A DNA stretch of 64,000 bases from an uncultured Curvibacter sp. (lineage in GTDB: Bacteria; Pseudomonadota; Gammaproteobacteria; Burkholderiales; Burkholderiaceae_C). Location: positions 110,854 through 174,853 of the forward strand of contig CAIKMN010000022.1 in NCBI GenBank assembly GCA_903828535.1, given 5' to 3'. The translations under genes and the position numbers were made by a program. Under the pieces are notes generated by a model that was not told the DNA's origin, ran no database searches, and worked only from the letters and a program-made list of their open reading frames with translations. Shown in pieces: positions 46,283 to 54,382 of this stretch (position 1 is the first letter of the stretch; every line of letters begins with the position of its first letter).

Positions 46283-46549
46283 TTACTTACGCAGACCCAG
46301 CTTCGCGATCAAAGCGGTGTAACGGTCCGCGTCCTTGGCCTTCAAATAGTCCAACAGCTTGCGGCGACGGCTCACCATGCGCAACAAACCGCGACGACCG
46401 TGGTGGTCTTTGGCGTGTGTTTTGAAGTGGGGGGTCAACTCGTTGATGCGGGCAGTCAGCAAAGCCACTTGGACTTCTGGGCTGCCGGTGTCACCAGCGG
46501 AACGGGCGTTGTCTTTGACAACTTCTGCTTTGATAGAAGCGGCGATCAT
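46283..46549 (-). CDS. rpsO: 30S ribosomal protein S15
   Basis: An 88-residue primary 16S rRNA-binding protein that nucleates the central domain of the small subunit. It contains [13 protein letters not shown]-x-R-I near residue 20, the helix with H-F-K-T-H-x-K-D-H-H-[GS]-R-R-G-L near 40, and R-R-[KR]-L-L-D-Y-L-K near 65. AAGGA precedes the ATG at 46549. A hairpin leader upstream and a terminator downstream frame it as its own transcription unit, with partial readthrough to pnp. Confidence 0.98.
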   Translation of the reverse strand: MIAASIKAEVVKDNARSAGDTGSPEVQVALLTARINELTPHFKTHAKDHHGRRGLLRMVSRRRKLLDYLKAKDADRYTALIAKLGLRK

Positions 46550-46611
46550 TTCATTTCCTTAAAATTATCAGAACTTGCGCAAGGCCTTGGAAGGTGGCCT
46601 GCGTGCGACTT

Positions 46612-46668
46612 GGCGACGGCTGACCTCATTCAATTGAGGGCAGTCGCCAGCAAAGCCTTTGGATTATA
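46612..46668 (-). promoter_or_regulatory. rpsO -10 element and structured leader
   Basis: A perfect TATAAT (46668-46663, minus strand) lies just after the thiolase stop; its -35 is weak. About 15 bases further on, GGCGAC (46648-46643) pairs with GTCGCC (46617-46612) around an inner CCTCA/TGAGG stem, forming an extended hairpin about 65 bases before the rpsO start. S15 represses its own mRNA in several bacteria through such leaders; a role here is inferred. Confidence 0.55.
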
Positions 46669-46673
46669 GCCGA

Positions 46674-47855
46674 TCAAAGTCGCTCGAACACCGTCGCGAT
46701 GCCTTGACCGCCGCCAATGCACATCGTCACCAAGGCGTAACGCCCGCCGGTGCGCTGCAATTCATACAGCGCTTTGGTCGCCAGGAAGGCCCCCGAGCAA
46801 CCCACGGGGTGACCCAAAGCAATGGCGCCGCCATTGGGGTTGGTCTTGGCGAGGTCGAAGCCAAGCACCTTGGCCACGGTCAAAGCTTGCGCGGCAAAAG
46901 CCTCGTTGGATTCGATCACGTCGATCTGATCCAGACTCAGGCCGGCTTTTTTCAGGGCCAACTTGGAGGCCGGGATGGGTCCTTCACCCATGAAGTCATT
47001 GGCGACACCCGCCACCGCATAAGACACCAATCGAGCCATGGGCTTTTGGCCGGCCTTGGCCGCAGCGTCCGCGCTGGCCAGCACCATAAAGGCCGCGCCG
47101 TCGTTGATACCGGAGGCGTTGCCTGCGGTCACTGAGCCGTCTTTCTTGAAGGCGGGTTTCATTTTGCCCAGCGTCTCCAGGCTGGTGCTGGCTTTGACGT
47201 GCTCGTCGGTATCAAAAACGACGTCGCCTTTTCGGGTTTGCATCACGATGGGGACAATTTGCGATTTGAAGCGCCCTTCAGCAATGGCCGCCGCCGCGCG
47301 GCGGTGCGACTCGACTGCAAAAGCGTCTTGCTCTTCGCGGGTGATGTTCCATTTGGTGGCCAAATTCTCAGCGGTGATGCCCATGTGGCCCACACCAAAG
47401 GGGTCAGTCAGGGTGGAAACCATCATGTCGACCGCCTTGGTGTCGCCCATGCGAGCGCCGGAGCGAAGTGCGGGCAACATGTAGCCACCGCGCGACATGA
47501 CTTCCACGCCGCCGCCCAAGCTGTAATCAAAATCGCCCAGCATGATGCTTTGCGAGGCGGTGACGATGGCTTGCAAACCCGATGAACACAAGCGGTTCAG
47601 CTGCATAGCGATCGAATCCATGGGCAAGCCGGCTTGAATGGAGGCCACCCGGGAAACATAGGCAAAGCGGGCGTCGGTGGGTATCACATGGCCCACCACC
47701 ACATTGCCAATTTGGTCTGACGGCACGCCTGAGCGCGCGACGGTTTCCTTCATGACTTGACCGGCCAACTCGGCCGGCTCCATTGTGGACAGCGAGCCGC
47801 CAAAGGTACCAATCGCGGAGCGCGCTGCGCTCAAAACCACCACTTCTTTTGCCAT
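46674..47855 (-). CDS. Acetyl-CoA C-acyltransferase (thiolase, BktB-like)
   Basis: A 393-residue thiolase. The acylated nucleophile is C90 (N-R-L-C-S-S-G-L-Q-A). H349 in N-x-N-G-G-A-I-A-L-G-H-P and C379 in C-I-G-G-G-Q-G complete the active site. It condenses or cleaves acyl-CoAs: acetoacetyl-CoA, beta-ketovaleryl-CoA (BktB-like, polyhydroxyalkanoate precursors), or 3-oxoadipyl-CoA, for which it could in principle finish the aromatic pathway encoded 6 kb away (inference). AAGGAG lies upstream of the ATG at 47855. A TGACC-N4-GGTCA inverted repeat about 40 bases before the start suggests control by a TetR-family regulator. Confidence 0.92.
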   Translation of the reverse strand: MAKEVVVLSAARSAIGTFGGSLSTMEPAELAGQVMKETVARSGVPSDQIGNVVVGHVIPTDARFAYVSRVASIQAGLPMDSIAMQLNRLCSSGLQAIVTASQSIMLGDFDYSLGGGVEVMSRGGYMLPALRSGARMGDTKAVDMMVSTLTDPFGVGHMGITAENLATKWNITREEQDAFAVESHRRAAAAIAEGRFKSQIVPIVMQTRKGDVVFDTDEHVKASTSLETLGKMKPAFKKDGSVTAGNASGINDGAAFMVLASADAAAKAGQKPMARLVSYAVAGVANDFMGEGPIPASKLALKKAGLSLDQIDVIESNEAFAAQALTVAKVLGFDLAKTNPNGGAIALGHPVGCSGAFLATKALYELQRTGGRYALVTMCIGGGQGIATVFERL

Positions 47856-47893
47856 GAAAATCTCCTTGTGTTCGTTTAAATCGAAAAATGGCT

Positions 47894-47907
47894 TGACCTA
47901 TCGGTCA
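47894..47907. promoter_or_regulatory. TGACC-N4-GGTCA inverted repeat, candidate TetR-family operator
   Basis: A perfect five-base inverted repeat around TATC lies 39-52 bases upstream of the thiolase start, next to an AT-rich stretch. The form resembles operators of TetR-type regulators of fatty-acid degradation in betaproteobacteria. No regulator gene is nearby. Confidence 0.5.
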
Positions 47908-47992
47908 TTTTTTAACCTATAAGTCTCTATATTAGGACGACTTGCTGACAGGCAACCTTACAGCCACGGTCCATGACAGCGACGCGAAAAAG

Positions 47993-49249
47993 TCAGCGTT
48001 TCAGCCAATTCGAGAGTCGCTCCACCCCCGCATCCAATCGACTCAGGTCTTGCGAGGCAAAACACCAGCGCAGCCAAGCCGCTGATTCTGTTTGGCCTGT
48101 TGGGAAAAACGCGCTGCCCGGGGCCAAGCCCAAACGCGCTTCGCGCACCAATTTTTTGGTCAAGGCCAAAGAGTCGATCTCACCATCCAAACGGAAAAAA
48201 GCATACAAACCACCCGGGGCTGGGCTCACCTGCACACGCGGCAAAGCCTGCAATTGGACCACCAAGCGGTCACGGCAGCGCTGCAAATGCGCCACCACTT
48301 GGGGCGTGATGAGCGCCGCTTGCGCCAGCGCAACCCGGCCCGCGCGCTGCACAAAAACCGGGGCGCAAATGGTGTTGAATTCAATCAATTTACCCACGGC
48401 CTCGCTGCAGCCTGTGGGCAAGACCAACCAGCCCAATCGCCAGCCCGTCATCATGAAACTTTTGGAAAAACTGTGCGCCACCATCAGCCGGTCTTCGGGG
48501 CCAGCCAGGTCAAGAAAACTGGGGGCGCAGGCGCTTGAGTTGATGTTGGCCTGGGCCATGGCTTTGACCTTGTCGTGATCGGACAGGTGTTGACTCGGTT
48601 CAAAATAAAGCCGCTCGTAGACCTCGTCGGCCAAAATCCAAGTGCCTGTCTCTCGGCAGCGCGCCAAAATCGCCACTTGCTCTTCCCGGCTTAGGGTCCA
48701 ACCGCTGGGATTGTTCGGCGAATTCAGCACCAAGACTTTGGTTTGGGGCGTGATGGCTTTCAGCAGCTCGTCCAAATCCAGTCGCCAAGCGCCGCGAGGG
48801 TCTGGGCTGCCCCCGGTTGGCGGCCCATTGGGTTTCAGCGAAACCGTGCGCACGACGCCGCCCATCAAGGTCGGTTGGTACATCAAATTCGGCCAAATGG
48901 GCGTGACCAACAACACCTCGTCTCCGACGTCGACCAGGGCTTGAAACGCCACCATCAATGCGTTTACACCGCCTGAAGTGACCGCAATTCTGTCTAAACC
49001 AACGGCTGATTGAGGATGCAGCGCCAGCGTGTAATCGGCGATGGCTTGGCGCAGCTCGGGCATGCCGAGGTTGTGCGAATAGAAGGTTTCGCCCTGGCCT
49101 ATTGAATCCATCGCGGCTTGACGCACCGCCTCGGGCGTGACCTCGTCGCCTTCTCCAAACCAAAAGGCCAGCACATCGGGCAACCCCAACCCCTCATTGG
49201 CCACCTCACGAATGAGCGACCCTTTAAAACCACGAACGATCGAACGCAT
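47993..49249 (-). CDS. PLP-dependent class I/II aminotransferase
   Basis: A 418-residue fold-type I aminotransferase of the AspC/AAT family. Visible motifs are the N-terminal G-E-G-D-E-x-T-P-E loop, the cofactor-stacking and N-S-P-N-N-P-S-G-W segment with the substrate-binding Asn, D-E-V-Y-E-R-L-Y, and the Schiff-base lysine in S-F-S-K-S-F. The C-terminal arginine that binds the substrate carboxylate should lie in R-L-G-L-A-P-G-S-A-F. Amino-donor specificity is unknown. The start ATG 49249 gives the family N-terminus; the open extension to 49402 overlaps tsaD and is rejected. It begins ten bases after the tsaD stop, so the two may be co-transcribed. Confidence 0.9.
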   Translation of the reverse strand: MRSIVRGFKGSLIREVANEGLGLPDVLAFWFGEGDEVTPEAVRQAAMDSIGQGETFYSHNLGMPELRQAIADYTLALHPQSAVGLDRIAVTSGGVNALMVAFQALVDVGDEVLLVTPIWPNLMYQPTLMGGVVRTVSLKPNGPPTGGSPDPRGAWRLDLDELLKAITPQTKVLVLNSPNNPSGWTLSREEQVAILARCRETGTWILADEVYERLYFEPSQHLSDHDKVKAMAQANINSSACAPSFLDLAGPEDRLMVAHSFSKSFMMTGWRLGWLVLPTGCSEAVGKLIEFNTICAPVFVQRAGRVALAQAALITPQVVAHLQRCRDRLVVQLQALPRVQVSPAPGGLYAFFRLDGEIDSLALTKKLVREARLGLAPGSAFFPTGQTESAAWLRWCFASQDLSRLDAGVERLSNWLKR

Positions 49250-49259
49250 TGATTGCTTC

Positions 49260-50381
49260 CTAAAATTCCGAGGTGCCCTTTTCGGAAACTTGGCTGTCTT
49301 GGCCCCTCTCTTCCAAATCCCATCGCGGGCGCACATGGAAGGCGTAGTCCTTTTGCGCCACGCTCTGCCCTGCTTGCAAGCGCATGGCCGCGGCCATGGC
49401 AATCATGGCGCCGTTGTCGGTACACAAATGGAGCTCGGGGTAATGCACCCGCACCCCCAAGGCGGCACAGGCTGCATTGAGTTGCTCGCGCAAAGCACTG
49501 TTGGCGCCGACGCCACCCGCGACCACCAAGCGCTTGAGGCCGGTTTGCTTTAAAGCCATCAAGCTTTTTTTGAGCAGCACTTCCACAATCGCTGCCTGCG
49601 TGCTGGCGGCCAAATCGGCCTTGCGATCCGTTAATTGGTCTCCCAATTTTTGGCACTGCGTCAACACCGCGGTTTTTAAACCCGCAAAAGAAAAATCCAG
49701 ATCACCAGAATGCAGCAAGGGCCTTGGCAATTTGAAGGCCTTGGGGTCGCCATCTTGCGCCAAATGCGACAAAGCCGGCCCCCCCGGATAACCCAGGCCC
49801 ATCAGCTTGGCCGACTTGTCAAAAGCCTCGCCCGCCGCATCGTCGATGGTCTCGCCCAACAAGGCATAGCGCCCGACCCCATCGACCTGCATCAACTGCG
49901 TGTGGCCGCCCGACACGAGCAGCGCCACAAACGGGAATTCAGGGGCGTCAGCACTCAAAAAAGGCGACAACAAATGCCCCTCCAGGTGGTGCACACCCAG
50001 CACCGGCTTGTCCAAGGCCGCGCCCAAAGCGCAGGCCACCCCCGCGCCCACCAACAACGCCCCTGCCAACCCAGGGCCTTGGGTATAGGCCACCACATCG
50101 ACCTCTGCCAAGCCAACGCCCGCGCGCCGCAACACCTCGCGGGTCAAAGGAATGACACGCCGAATGTGATCGCGACTGGCCAGCTCCGGCACCACGCCGC
50201 CATAGGCTTGGTGCATTTCAATTTGACTGTGCAGGGCATGGGCGGCCAGTTGCGGCAAGGCCTTTGACGAGGGGGCCATGTGCACCAAGGCCACGCCCGT
50301 TTCATCGCAAGAGGACTCGATGCCTAAGACCCAAGTTTTTGGGGGGACCTCATTTTGAGAAGTTTCGGGTTTAGGAAGCAT
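49260..50381 (-). CDS. tsaD: tRNA N6-adenosine threonylcarbamoyltransferase TsaD
   Basis: A 373-residue ASKHA-fold metalloenzyme that transfers the threonylcarbamoyl group to A37 of tRNA. The signature [10 protein letters not shown] lies near residue 20, followed by the metal-binding motif [14 protein letters not shown]-x-H near 58-73, then L-V-S-G-G-H-T-Q-L and G-G-V-G-A-N-S-x-L. It is slightly longer than usual because of N- and C-terminal tails. Its partner TsaE is encoded at 5448-6017. It is divergent from ybiB across 108 bases. In many relatives tsaD lies next to rpsU; here ybiB and a flavoprotein gene intervene. Confidence 0.96.
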   Translation of the reverse strand: MLPKPETSQNEVPPKTWVLGIESSCDETGVALVHMAPSSKALPQLAAHALHSQIEMHQAYGGVVPELASRDHIRRVIPLTREVLRRAGVGLAEVDVVAYTQGPGLAGALLVGAGVACALGAALDKPVLGVHHLEGHLLSPFLSADAPEFPFVALLVSGGHTQLMQVDGVGRYALLGETIDDAAGEAFDKSAKLMGLGYPGGPALSHLAQDGDPKAFKLPRPLLHSGDLDFSFAGLKTAVLTQCQKLGDQLTDRKADLAASTQAAIVEVLLKKSLMALKQTGLKRLVVAGGVGANSALREQLNAACAALGVRVHYPELHLCTDNGAMIAMAAAMRLQAGQSVAQKDYAFHVRPRWDLEERGQDSQVSEKGTSEF

Positions 50382-50489
50382 GGAAGAAAGCGGACAGATC
50401 AGAGTTCACTGGGCTTCATTATCGATCGTCACATCACAAAGGCGTTGGAAAACTTCGAGGACAATTGCCCACTCAGGCGTCATCTTCCC

Positions 50490-51452
50490 ATGAGCATTAC
50501 CTCTTACCTCAAAGAAATTGGCCGCGGCAAGGACGGCGCGCGGGCGCTGGACCGTGCGCAAGCGGCCGACTTGATGGGCCAGGTGCTCGATGGTGCAGTG
50601 AGCGATTTGGAAGTCGGGGCTTTTTGTCTGGCCATGCGCGTCAAAGGTGAAACCGTTGGAGAAATGGCGGGTTTTTTGGACGCCACACACGCCCGGATGA
50701 AGCGCATTTCGGTCGATCCTGCCCACGCGGCGCTCCCCACGGTTGTTTTACCCAGCTACAACGGCGCTCGAAAACTACCTGTGCTGACGCCATTGCTGGC
50801 CTTGCTGCTGGCTCGCCAAGGCTTGCCGGTGTTGATTCACGGCACCCCCACCGAAATTGACAGCCGCCGGGTATTGACCGAGGCCGTTCTGGCCTCCTTG
50901 GACACCATCAGCGCCCTGCCATCCCTTGTTCTATTCACCCGCACCGAGCAACTGCTGCCCGGCCTCAAGCGCTTACTGGATGTGCGCCGTGTGGTGGGGT
51001 TGCGCAACTCGGCACACAGTTTGGTCAAACTCATGAACCCCTGCGCCAACGAGGCTGTGGTGGTGGGCAGTTACACGCACCCCGAGTACGCTGAATCGAT
51101 GGCCGCCACGCTGCAACTGACGGGGCAACGTGCCTTGCTCCTGCGTGGCACCGAGGGCGAACCGGTGGCCGATGCACGACGAACGCCGCTGATGACGGGG
51201 TATTGGCAGGGTCAGAGTGGCGTTCTTCAAGCCGCACAGACGGGTCCACTGGCCCAACTGCCCGACTTGCCCATTGACATTTCTGCAGCCAGCACAGCGC
51301 GCTACATCCACCGCGTGTTGACGGGTGAATTGCCGGTTCCAGAAGCCATCGCCTGTCAGGTGCAGCGTTTGGTGGCACTGGCTCAGATGACCGACGCCGC
51401 CCAGCTCTCGTTACCCTGTTCACCCTTCATGGAAAAGCAAAATGCCCGCTGA
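50490..51452 (+). CDS. ybiB: DNA-binding protein YbiB (anthranilate phosphoribosyltransferase-like, TrpD2)
   Basis: A 320-residue protein of the glycosyltransferase family 3/TrpD2 group, with the small helical N-terminal domain (residues 5-75) and a nucleoside-phosphorylase-like C-terminal domain. L-L-A-R-Q-G-L-P-V-L-I-H-G and G-L-R-N-S-A-H-S-L-V-K-L-M-N-P are recognisable. E. coli YbiB resembles TrpD but binds nucleic acid non-specifically instead of making phosphoribosyl anthranilate, so a DNA-repair or nucleic-acid role is the family inference. ATG 50490 is chosen because the conserved domain begins there. Its last eleven bases overlap the start of the downstream flavoprotein gene. Confidence 0.85.
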   Translation: MSITSYLKEIGRGKDGARALDRAQAADLMGQVLDGAVSDLEVGAFCLAMRVKGETVGEMAGFLDATHARMKRISVDPAHAALPTVVLPSYNGARKLPVLTPLLALLLARQGLPVLIHGTPTEIDSRRVLTEAVLASLDTISALPSLVLFTRTEQLLPGLKRLLDVRRVVGLRNSAHSLVKLMNPCANEAVVVGSYTHPEYAESMAATLQLTGQRALLLRGTEGEPVADARRTPLMTGYWQGQSGVLQAAQTGPLAQLPDLPIDISAASTARYIHRVLTGELPVPEAIACQVQRLVALAQMTDAAQLSLPCSPFMEKQNAR

Positions 51453-52719
51453 ATTTGACGCGGTCATTGTTGGCGCAGGTGCCGCTGGACTTTTTTGCGC
51501 AGGGGTTGCTGGGCAACTGGGGCTGAAGGTCTTGGTGATTGACCACTCGCCTAAAGTGGCTGAGAAAATCCGCATCTCGGGCGGGGGACGTTGCAACTTC
51601 ACCAACCTAGAAACCAGTCCGCATCAGTTCCTCAGCCAAAACCCACCTTTTTGCCGCAGCGCCCTGAGCCGCTTCACGCCCCAAAATTTCATCGACCTGC
51701 TGAAGCGCTACGACGTGCCCTTTCATGAAAAGCACAAAGGGCAATTGTTTTGTGACCGCTCCGCGAATGACATCGTGAACGTGCTGCTGGCCGAGTGCGC
51801 TGCAGCCAGTTCTTTGGGCGGCGAGGTCACTCGCTGGCAACCTTGCCAAGTGCAGAGCATTGCCTATTCATACGCTGCGACCTCTGACACTGACGCTGCC
51901 AAATCCAAGCGCATGGGTGGCCAAGGGCATTACCAGTTGGCGACAGACCAAGGCGCTGTCTGCACCCCCAATTTGGTCATGGCCACCGGCGGTTTGTCGA
52001 TTCCCAAAATTGGCGCCACCGATTTCAGCCACCGTGTTGCACTGCAATTTGGCTTGCGCGTGGTGACGCCGAAGCCGGGTCTGGTGCCCTTGACTTTTGA
52101 TGGCCAAGCTTGGCAGCCCTATGCCGAACTGGCAGGCCTGGCGCTGCCGGTGCGCATCACGACGGGCACCAAGAAAAGCCAAGGCGAGTTCTTGGAAGAC
52201 CTGCTTTTCACCCACCGAGGGCTCTCGGGTCCGGCGGTGCTTCAAATCTCTAACTATTGGCAAAGCGGGACGCCCATCCAAATTGATTTGAGCCCTCAAA
52301 AAGATTTAGCGGCCGAACTGAACCAAGCCAAATTGCGTTCTCGTAAACTGTTCGCTAACGAGCTGAGTCACCAAGTACCGGCGCGCTTGGCCGAAGCTTG
52401 GTGCCAGCATGACCCGGCGTTGGCCCCCAGCCTCGCCCGCCCCATCAACGAGGTGCCCGACAAGGCTTTGACCAAAATCGCCGAACGCCTGCAACACTGG
52501 GCGTTGTTGCCCACTGGCACCGAGGGCTATGCAAAAGCCGAAGTCACCCTGGGCGGCATCGATACCCGCGACTTGTCGCAGCAAACCATGATGTCCAAGC
52601 AACCGGGCTTGTTTTTCATTGGCGAAGCGGTGGACGTCACTGGTTGGCTGGGCGGCTACAACTTTCAGTGGGCTTGGGCCAGCGGCTTTGCCTGCGCCCA
52701 AGGCTTGGCAGCCCGGTAA
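51442..52719 (+). CDS. HI0933/BaiN family NAD(P)/FAD-dependent oxidoreductase
   Basis: A 425-residue flavoprotein of the HI0933-like (YhiN/BaiN) family. The FAD-binding Rossmann motif V-G-A-G-A-A-G-L-F-C is near residues 10-19, followed by K-I-R-I-S-G-G-G-R-C-N-F-T-N (residues 42-55), which is diagnostic. The central A-T-G-G-L-S-I-P-K-I-G-A-T-D and the C-terminal G-L-F-F-I-G-E-A-V-D-V-T-G-W-L-G-G-Y-N-F-Q-W-A motif are intact. The physiological substrate is unknown for most members; gut BaiN acts on bile acids, which is unlikely here. It overlaps ybiB by eleven bases. The rpsU promoter lies partly inside its 3' end. Confidence 0.92.
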   Translation: MPAEFDAVIVGAGAAGLFCAGVAGQLGLKVLVIDHSPKVAEKIRISGGGRCNFTNLETSPHQFLSQNPPFCRSALSRFTPQNFIDLLKRYDVPFHEKHKGQLFCDRSANDIVNVLLAECAAASSLGGEVTRWQPCQVQSIAYSYAATSDTDAAKSKRMGGQGHYQLATDQGAVCTPNLVMATGGLSIPKIGATDFSHRVALQFGLRVVTPKPGLVPLTFDGQAWQPYAELAGLALPVRITTGTKKSQGEFLEDLLFTHRGLSGPAVLQISNYWQSGTPIQIDLSPQKDLAAELNQAKLRSRKLFANELSHQVPARLAEAWCQHDPALAPSLARPINEVPDKALTKIAERLQHWALLPTGTEGYAKAEVTLGGIDTRDLSQQTMMSKQPGLFFIGEAVDVTGWLGGYNFQWAWASGFACAQGLAAR

Positions 52720-52733
52720 ATCTGCTCTATAAT
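52705..52733 (+). promoter_or_regulatory. Sigma-70 promoter of rpsU
   Basis: TTGGCA (52705-52710) and a consensus TATAAT (52728-52733) are separated by exactly 17 bases. The -35 element lies within the last codons of the flavoprotein gene. Predicted transcription starts near 52740, giving a 120-base leader before rpsU. The leader contains CCCAAC/GTTGGG arms (52755-52760 and 52779-52784) around an 18-base T-rich loop. Confidence 0.85.
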
Positions 52734-52860
52734 CGCAGTCTTTGCTGGCAAAACCCCAACTGCCGGATCCATTTTTTTGTTGGGTATTTCGCAGGCACGA
52801 CTGAATTGGCCCGATCTTCCACTCAGTCCTCTGTTTGCACATTTCGGAAAACTGAAATTC

Positions 52861-53073
52861 ATGACGACCATTCGTGTAAAAGAAAACGAACCCTTTGACG
52901 TGGCACTGCGCCGTTTCAAGCGCACCATTGAAAAACTTGGCCTGCTGACCGACCTGCGCGCCCGCGAGTTTTACGAAAAGCCCACCACCGAACGCAAGCG
53001 CAAGAAGTCTGCTGCCGTCAAGCGCCACTACAAGCGCGTGCGCAGCATGCAATTGCCCAAAAAACTGTATTGA
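52861..53073 (+). CDS. rpsU: 30S ribosomal protein S21
   Basis: A 70-residue small-subunit protein that helps position the mRNA and anti-Shine-Dalgarno region. [16 protein letters not shown] is at the N-terminus, then R-E-F-Y-E-K-P-T-x-x-R-K-R-K and the basic tail A-A-V-K-R-H-Y-K-R. The ATG at 52861 gives exactly the normal length; an upstream TTG in frame would add 28 unrelated residues. A strong promoter precedes it and an intrinsic terminator follows it, so rpsU is largely its own transcript with readthrough to yqeY. Confidence 0.98.
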   Translation: MTTIRVKENEPFDVALRRFKRTIEKLGLLTDLRAREFYEKPTTERKRKKSAAVKRHYKRVRSMQLPKKLY

Positions 53074-53111
53074 TTTTTTAAATTCAGTACGCAGCGGCTT
53101 GCCGCTGCGAC

Positions 53112-53148
53112 AACCCGCGTTTAAGGGCTCTGCCCCTGACCGCGGGTT
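53112..53148 (+). terminator. Intrinsic terminator after rpsU
   Basis: AACCCGCG (53112-53119) pairs with CGCGGGTT (53141-53148), with an inner AGGG/CCCT pairing, followed by TTGTTTTTTT. A separate eight-base-pair hairpin at 53091-53108 just upstream may assist. It lies between rpsU and yqeY. Confidence 0.88.
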
Positions 53149-53175
53149 TTGTTTTTTTAATTCCGGAGTTCTGCC

Positions 53176-53646
53176 ATGTCCGACACCCCCCCCATCGTCA
53201 GCCCCTTAAAAGCCCGCATCAGCGAAGACATGAAAACCGCCATGCGCGCCAAAGACAGCGAGCGCCTGGGTGCGATTCGTTTGTTGCAAGCCGCCTTGAA
53301 GCAAAAGGAAGTCGACGAGCGCATTGAACTCGACGACGTTGCCGTGGTCGCCATCGTTGACAAATTAATCAAACAACGCAAAGACTCCATCGCTGCTTTT
53401 GAGCAAGCCAATCGGCAAGATTTAGCCGACAAAGAAAAGTCTGAAATGGCCGTCTTACAGGTCTACTTGCCAGAACGCATGAGTGCCGACGAAGTGACTG
53501 CGGCAGTGCAAGCGATCGTCACGGAATTGGGCGCTGCAGGCCCCGGCGACATGGGCAAAGTCATGGGCGCCGTGAAAACCAAATTGGCCGGCAAAGCCGA
53601 CATGGGACAAGTGTCCGCGGCCGTCAAAGCCGCCTTGAGCCCATAA
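53176..53646 (+). CDS. GatB/YqeY domain protein
   Basis: A 156-residue YqeY-family protein, related to the C-terminal tRNA-binding domain of the GatB amidotransferase subunit. K-x-D-M-K-x-A-M-R-A-K-D-x-x-R-L-x-x-I-R-L-L near the N-terminus and the E-x-A-x-R-Q-D-L-A-x-K-E-x-x-E segment are present, as is the K-G-x-M-G-x-V-M-G-[AK]-V-K motif (here D-M-G-K-V-M-G-A-V-K) near residue 120. Function is uncertain. CGGAG precedes the ATG at good spacing. It normally sits between rpsU and dnaG; here the next gene is the convergent CoA-transferase gene, and no dnaG or rpoD is present in the window. Confidence 0.95.
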   Translation: MSDTPPIVSPLKARISEDMKTAMRAKDSERLGAIRLLQAALKQKEVDERIELDDVAVVAIVDKLIKQRKDSIAAFEQANRQDLADKEKSEMAVLQVYLPERMSADEVTAAVQAIVTELGAAGPGDMGKVMGAVKTKLAGKADMGQVSAAVKAALSP

Positions 53647-53668
53647 TCAAAATTCAATCAACCTGGGA

Positions 53669-54352
53669 TCAACCTCGGATGAAGAGGCCCGTGAGGGCTT
53701 GCAAACGGGTCGCATCCAAGCCAGCCACCGCATCCAACAAACGCAAGCCTGCTGGGCCACATTCCAAAGTAGCCAAGTCGGTGTAAATGCGCTTCACACA
53801 GCCAATCCCTGTCAAGGGATAGGTGCATTGGGTCACCAACTTGCATTCGCCGCTTTTGGTGAACAAGTCCATCATGACCCAGGTTTGCTTGGCCCCTATG
53901 GCCAAATCCATCGCGCCACCCACTGCGGGAATGGCAGTCGGTTCACCGGTGTGCCAATTGGCCAAATTGCCATCCACCGACACCTGAAAAGCGCCCAACA
54001 CGCAAATGTCCAAATGCCCCCCGCGCATCATGGCAAAGCTTTCTGCTGAGTTGAAATAGGCGCCACCCGGTAGCAACGTGACCGCTTGTTTGCCCGCATT
54101 GATGAGGTCGTAGTCCTCTTGCCCCTCGGCAGGCGCAGGGCCCATGCCCAATAGGCCGTTCTCGCTTTGCAGAATGACCTCGCGGTCCATCGGAATGTGG
54201 TTGGCCACTGCCGTGGGCATACCGATGCCGAGGTTGACGTAAGCGCCATCAGGAATGTCTTGCGCCACCAGCCGGGCCATTTGGTCTTTGCTGCGGCGAG
54301 GGTATTGGGAAAGTGAGTGAGCGGTTGGTTTGGCGTGGGCATCAGTCGTCAT
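53669..54352 (-). CDS. pcaJ: 3-oxoacid (probably 3-oxoadipate) CoA-transferase subunit B
   Basis: A 227-residue beta subunit of a class I CoA-transferase. The catalytic glutamate is in the S-E-N-G-L-L-G-M-G motif (about residue 53), following N-L-G-I-G-M-P-T. G-G-A-M-D-L-[AV]-x-G-A-K follows, and the C-terminal C-V-x-R-I-Y-T-D-L-A motif is present. With subunit A it moves CoA from succinyl-CoA to 3-oxoadipate, giving 3-oxoadipyl-CoA. Acetoacetate is the alternative substrate, but linkage to a ring-cleavage dioxygenase and maleylacetate reductase supports oxoadipate. ATG 54352 is preferred over TTG 54358 on ribosome-binding-site spacing. Last gene of the aromatic operon, ending 22 bases from yqeY, tail to tail. 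Confidence 0.88.
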   Translation of the reverse strand: MTTDAHAKPTAHSLSQYPRRSKDQMARLVAQDIPDGAYVNLGIGMPTAVANHIPMDREVILQSENGLLGMGPAPAEGQEDYDLINAGKQAVTLLPGGAYFNSAESFAMMRGGHLDICVLGAFQVSVDGNLANWHTGEPTAIPAVGGAMDLAIGAKQTWVMMDLFTKSGECKLVTQCTYPLTGIGCVKRIYTDLATLECGPAGLRLLDAVAGLDATRLQALTGLFIRG

Positions 54353-54382
54353 GGACAAGCTCTTTTTATTGGGATGTATGGG

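Noticed and set aside
53091-53108. Eight-base-pair hairpin directly after rpsU as a terminator
   Set aside because: It lacks a following T-run; the hairpin at 53112-53148 fits much better.
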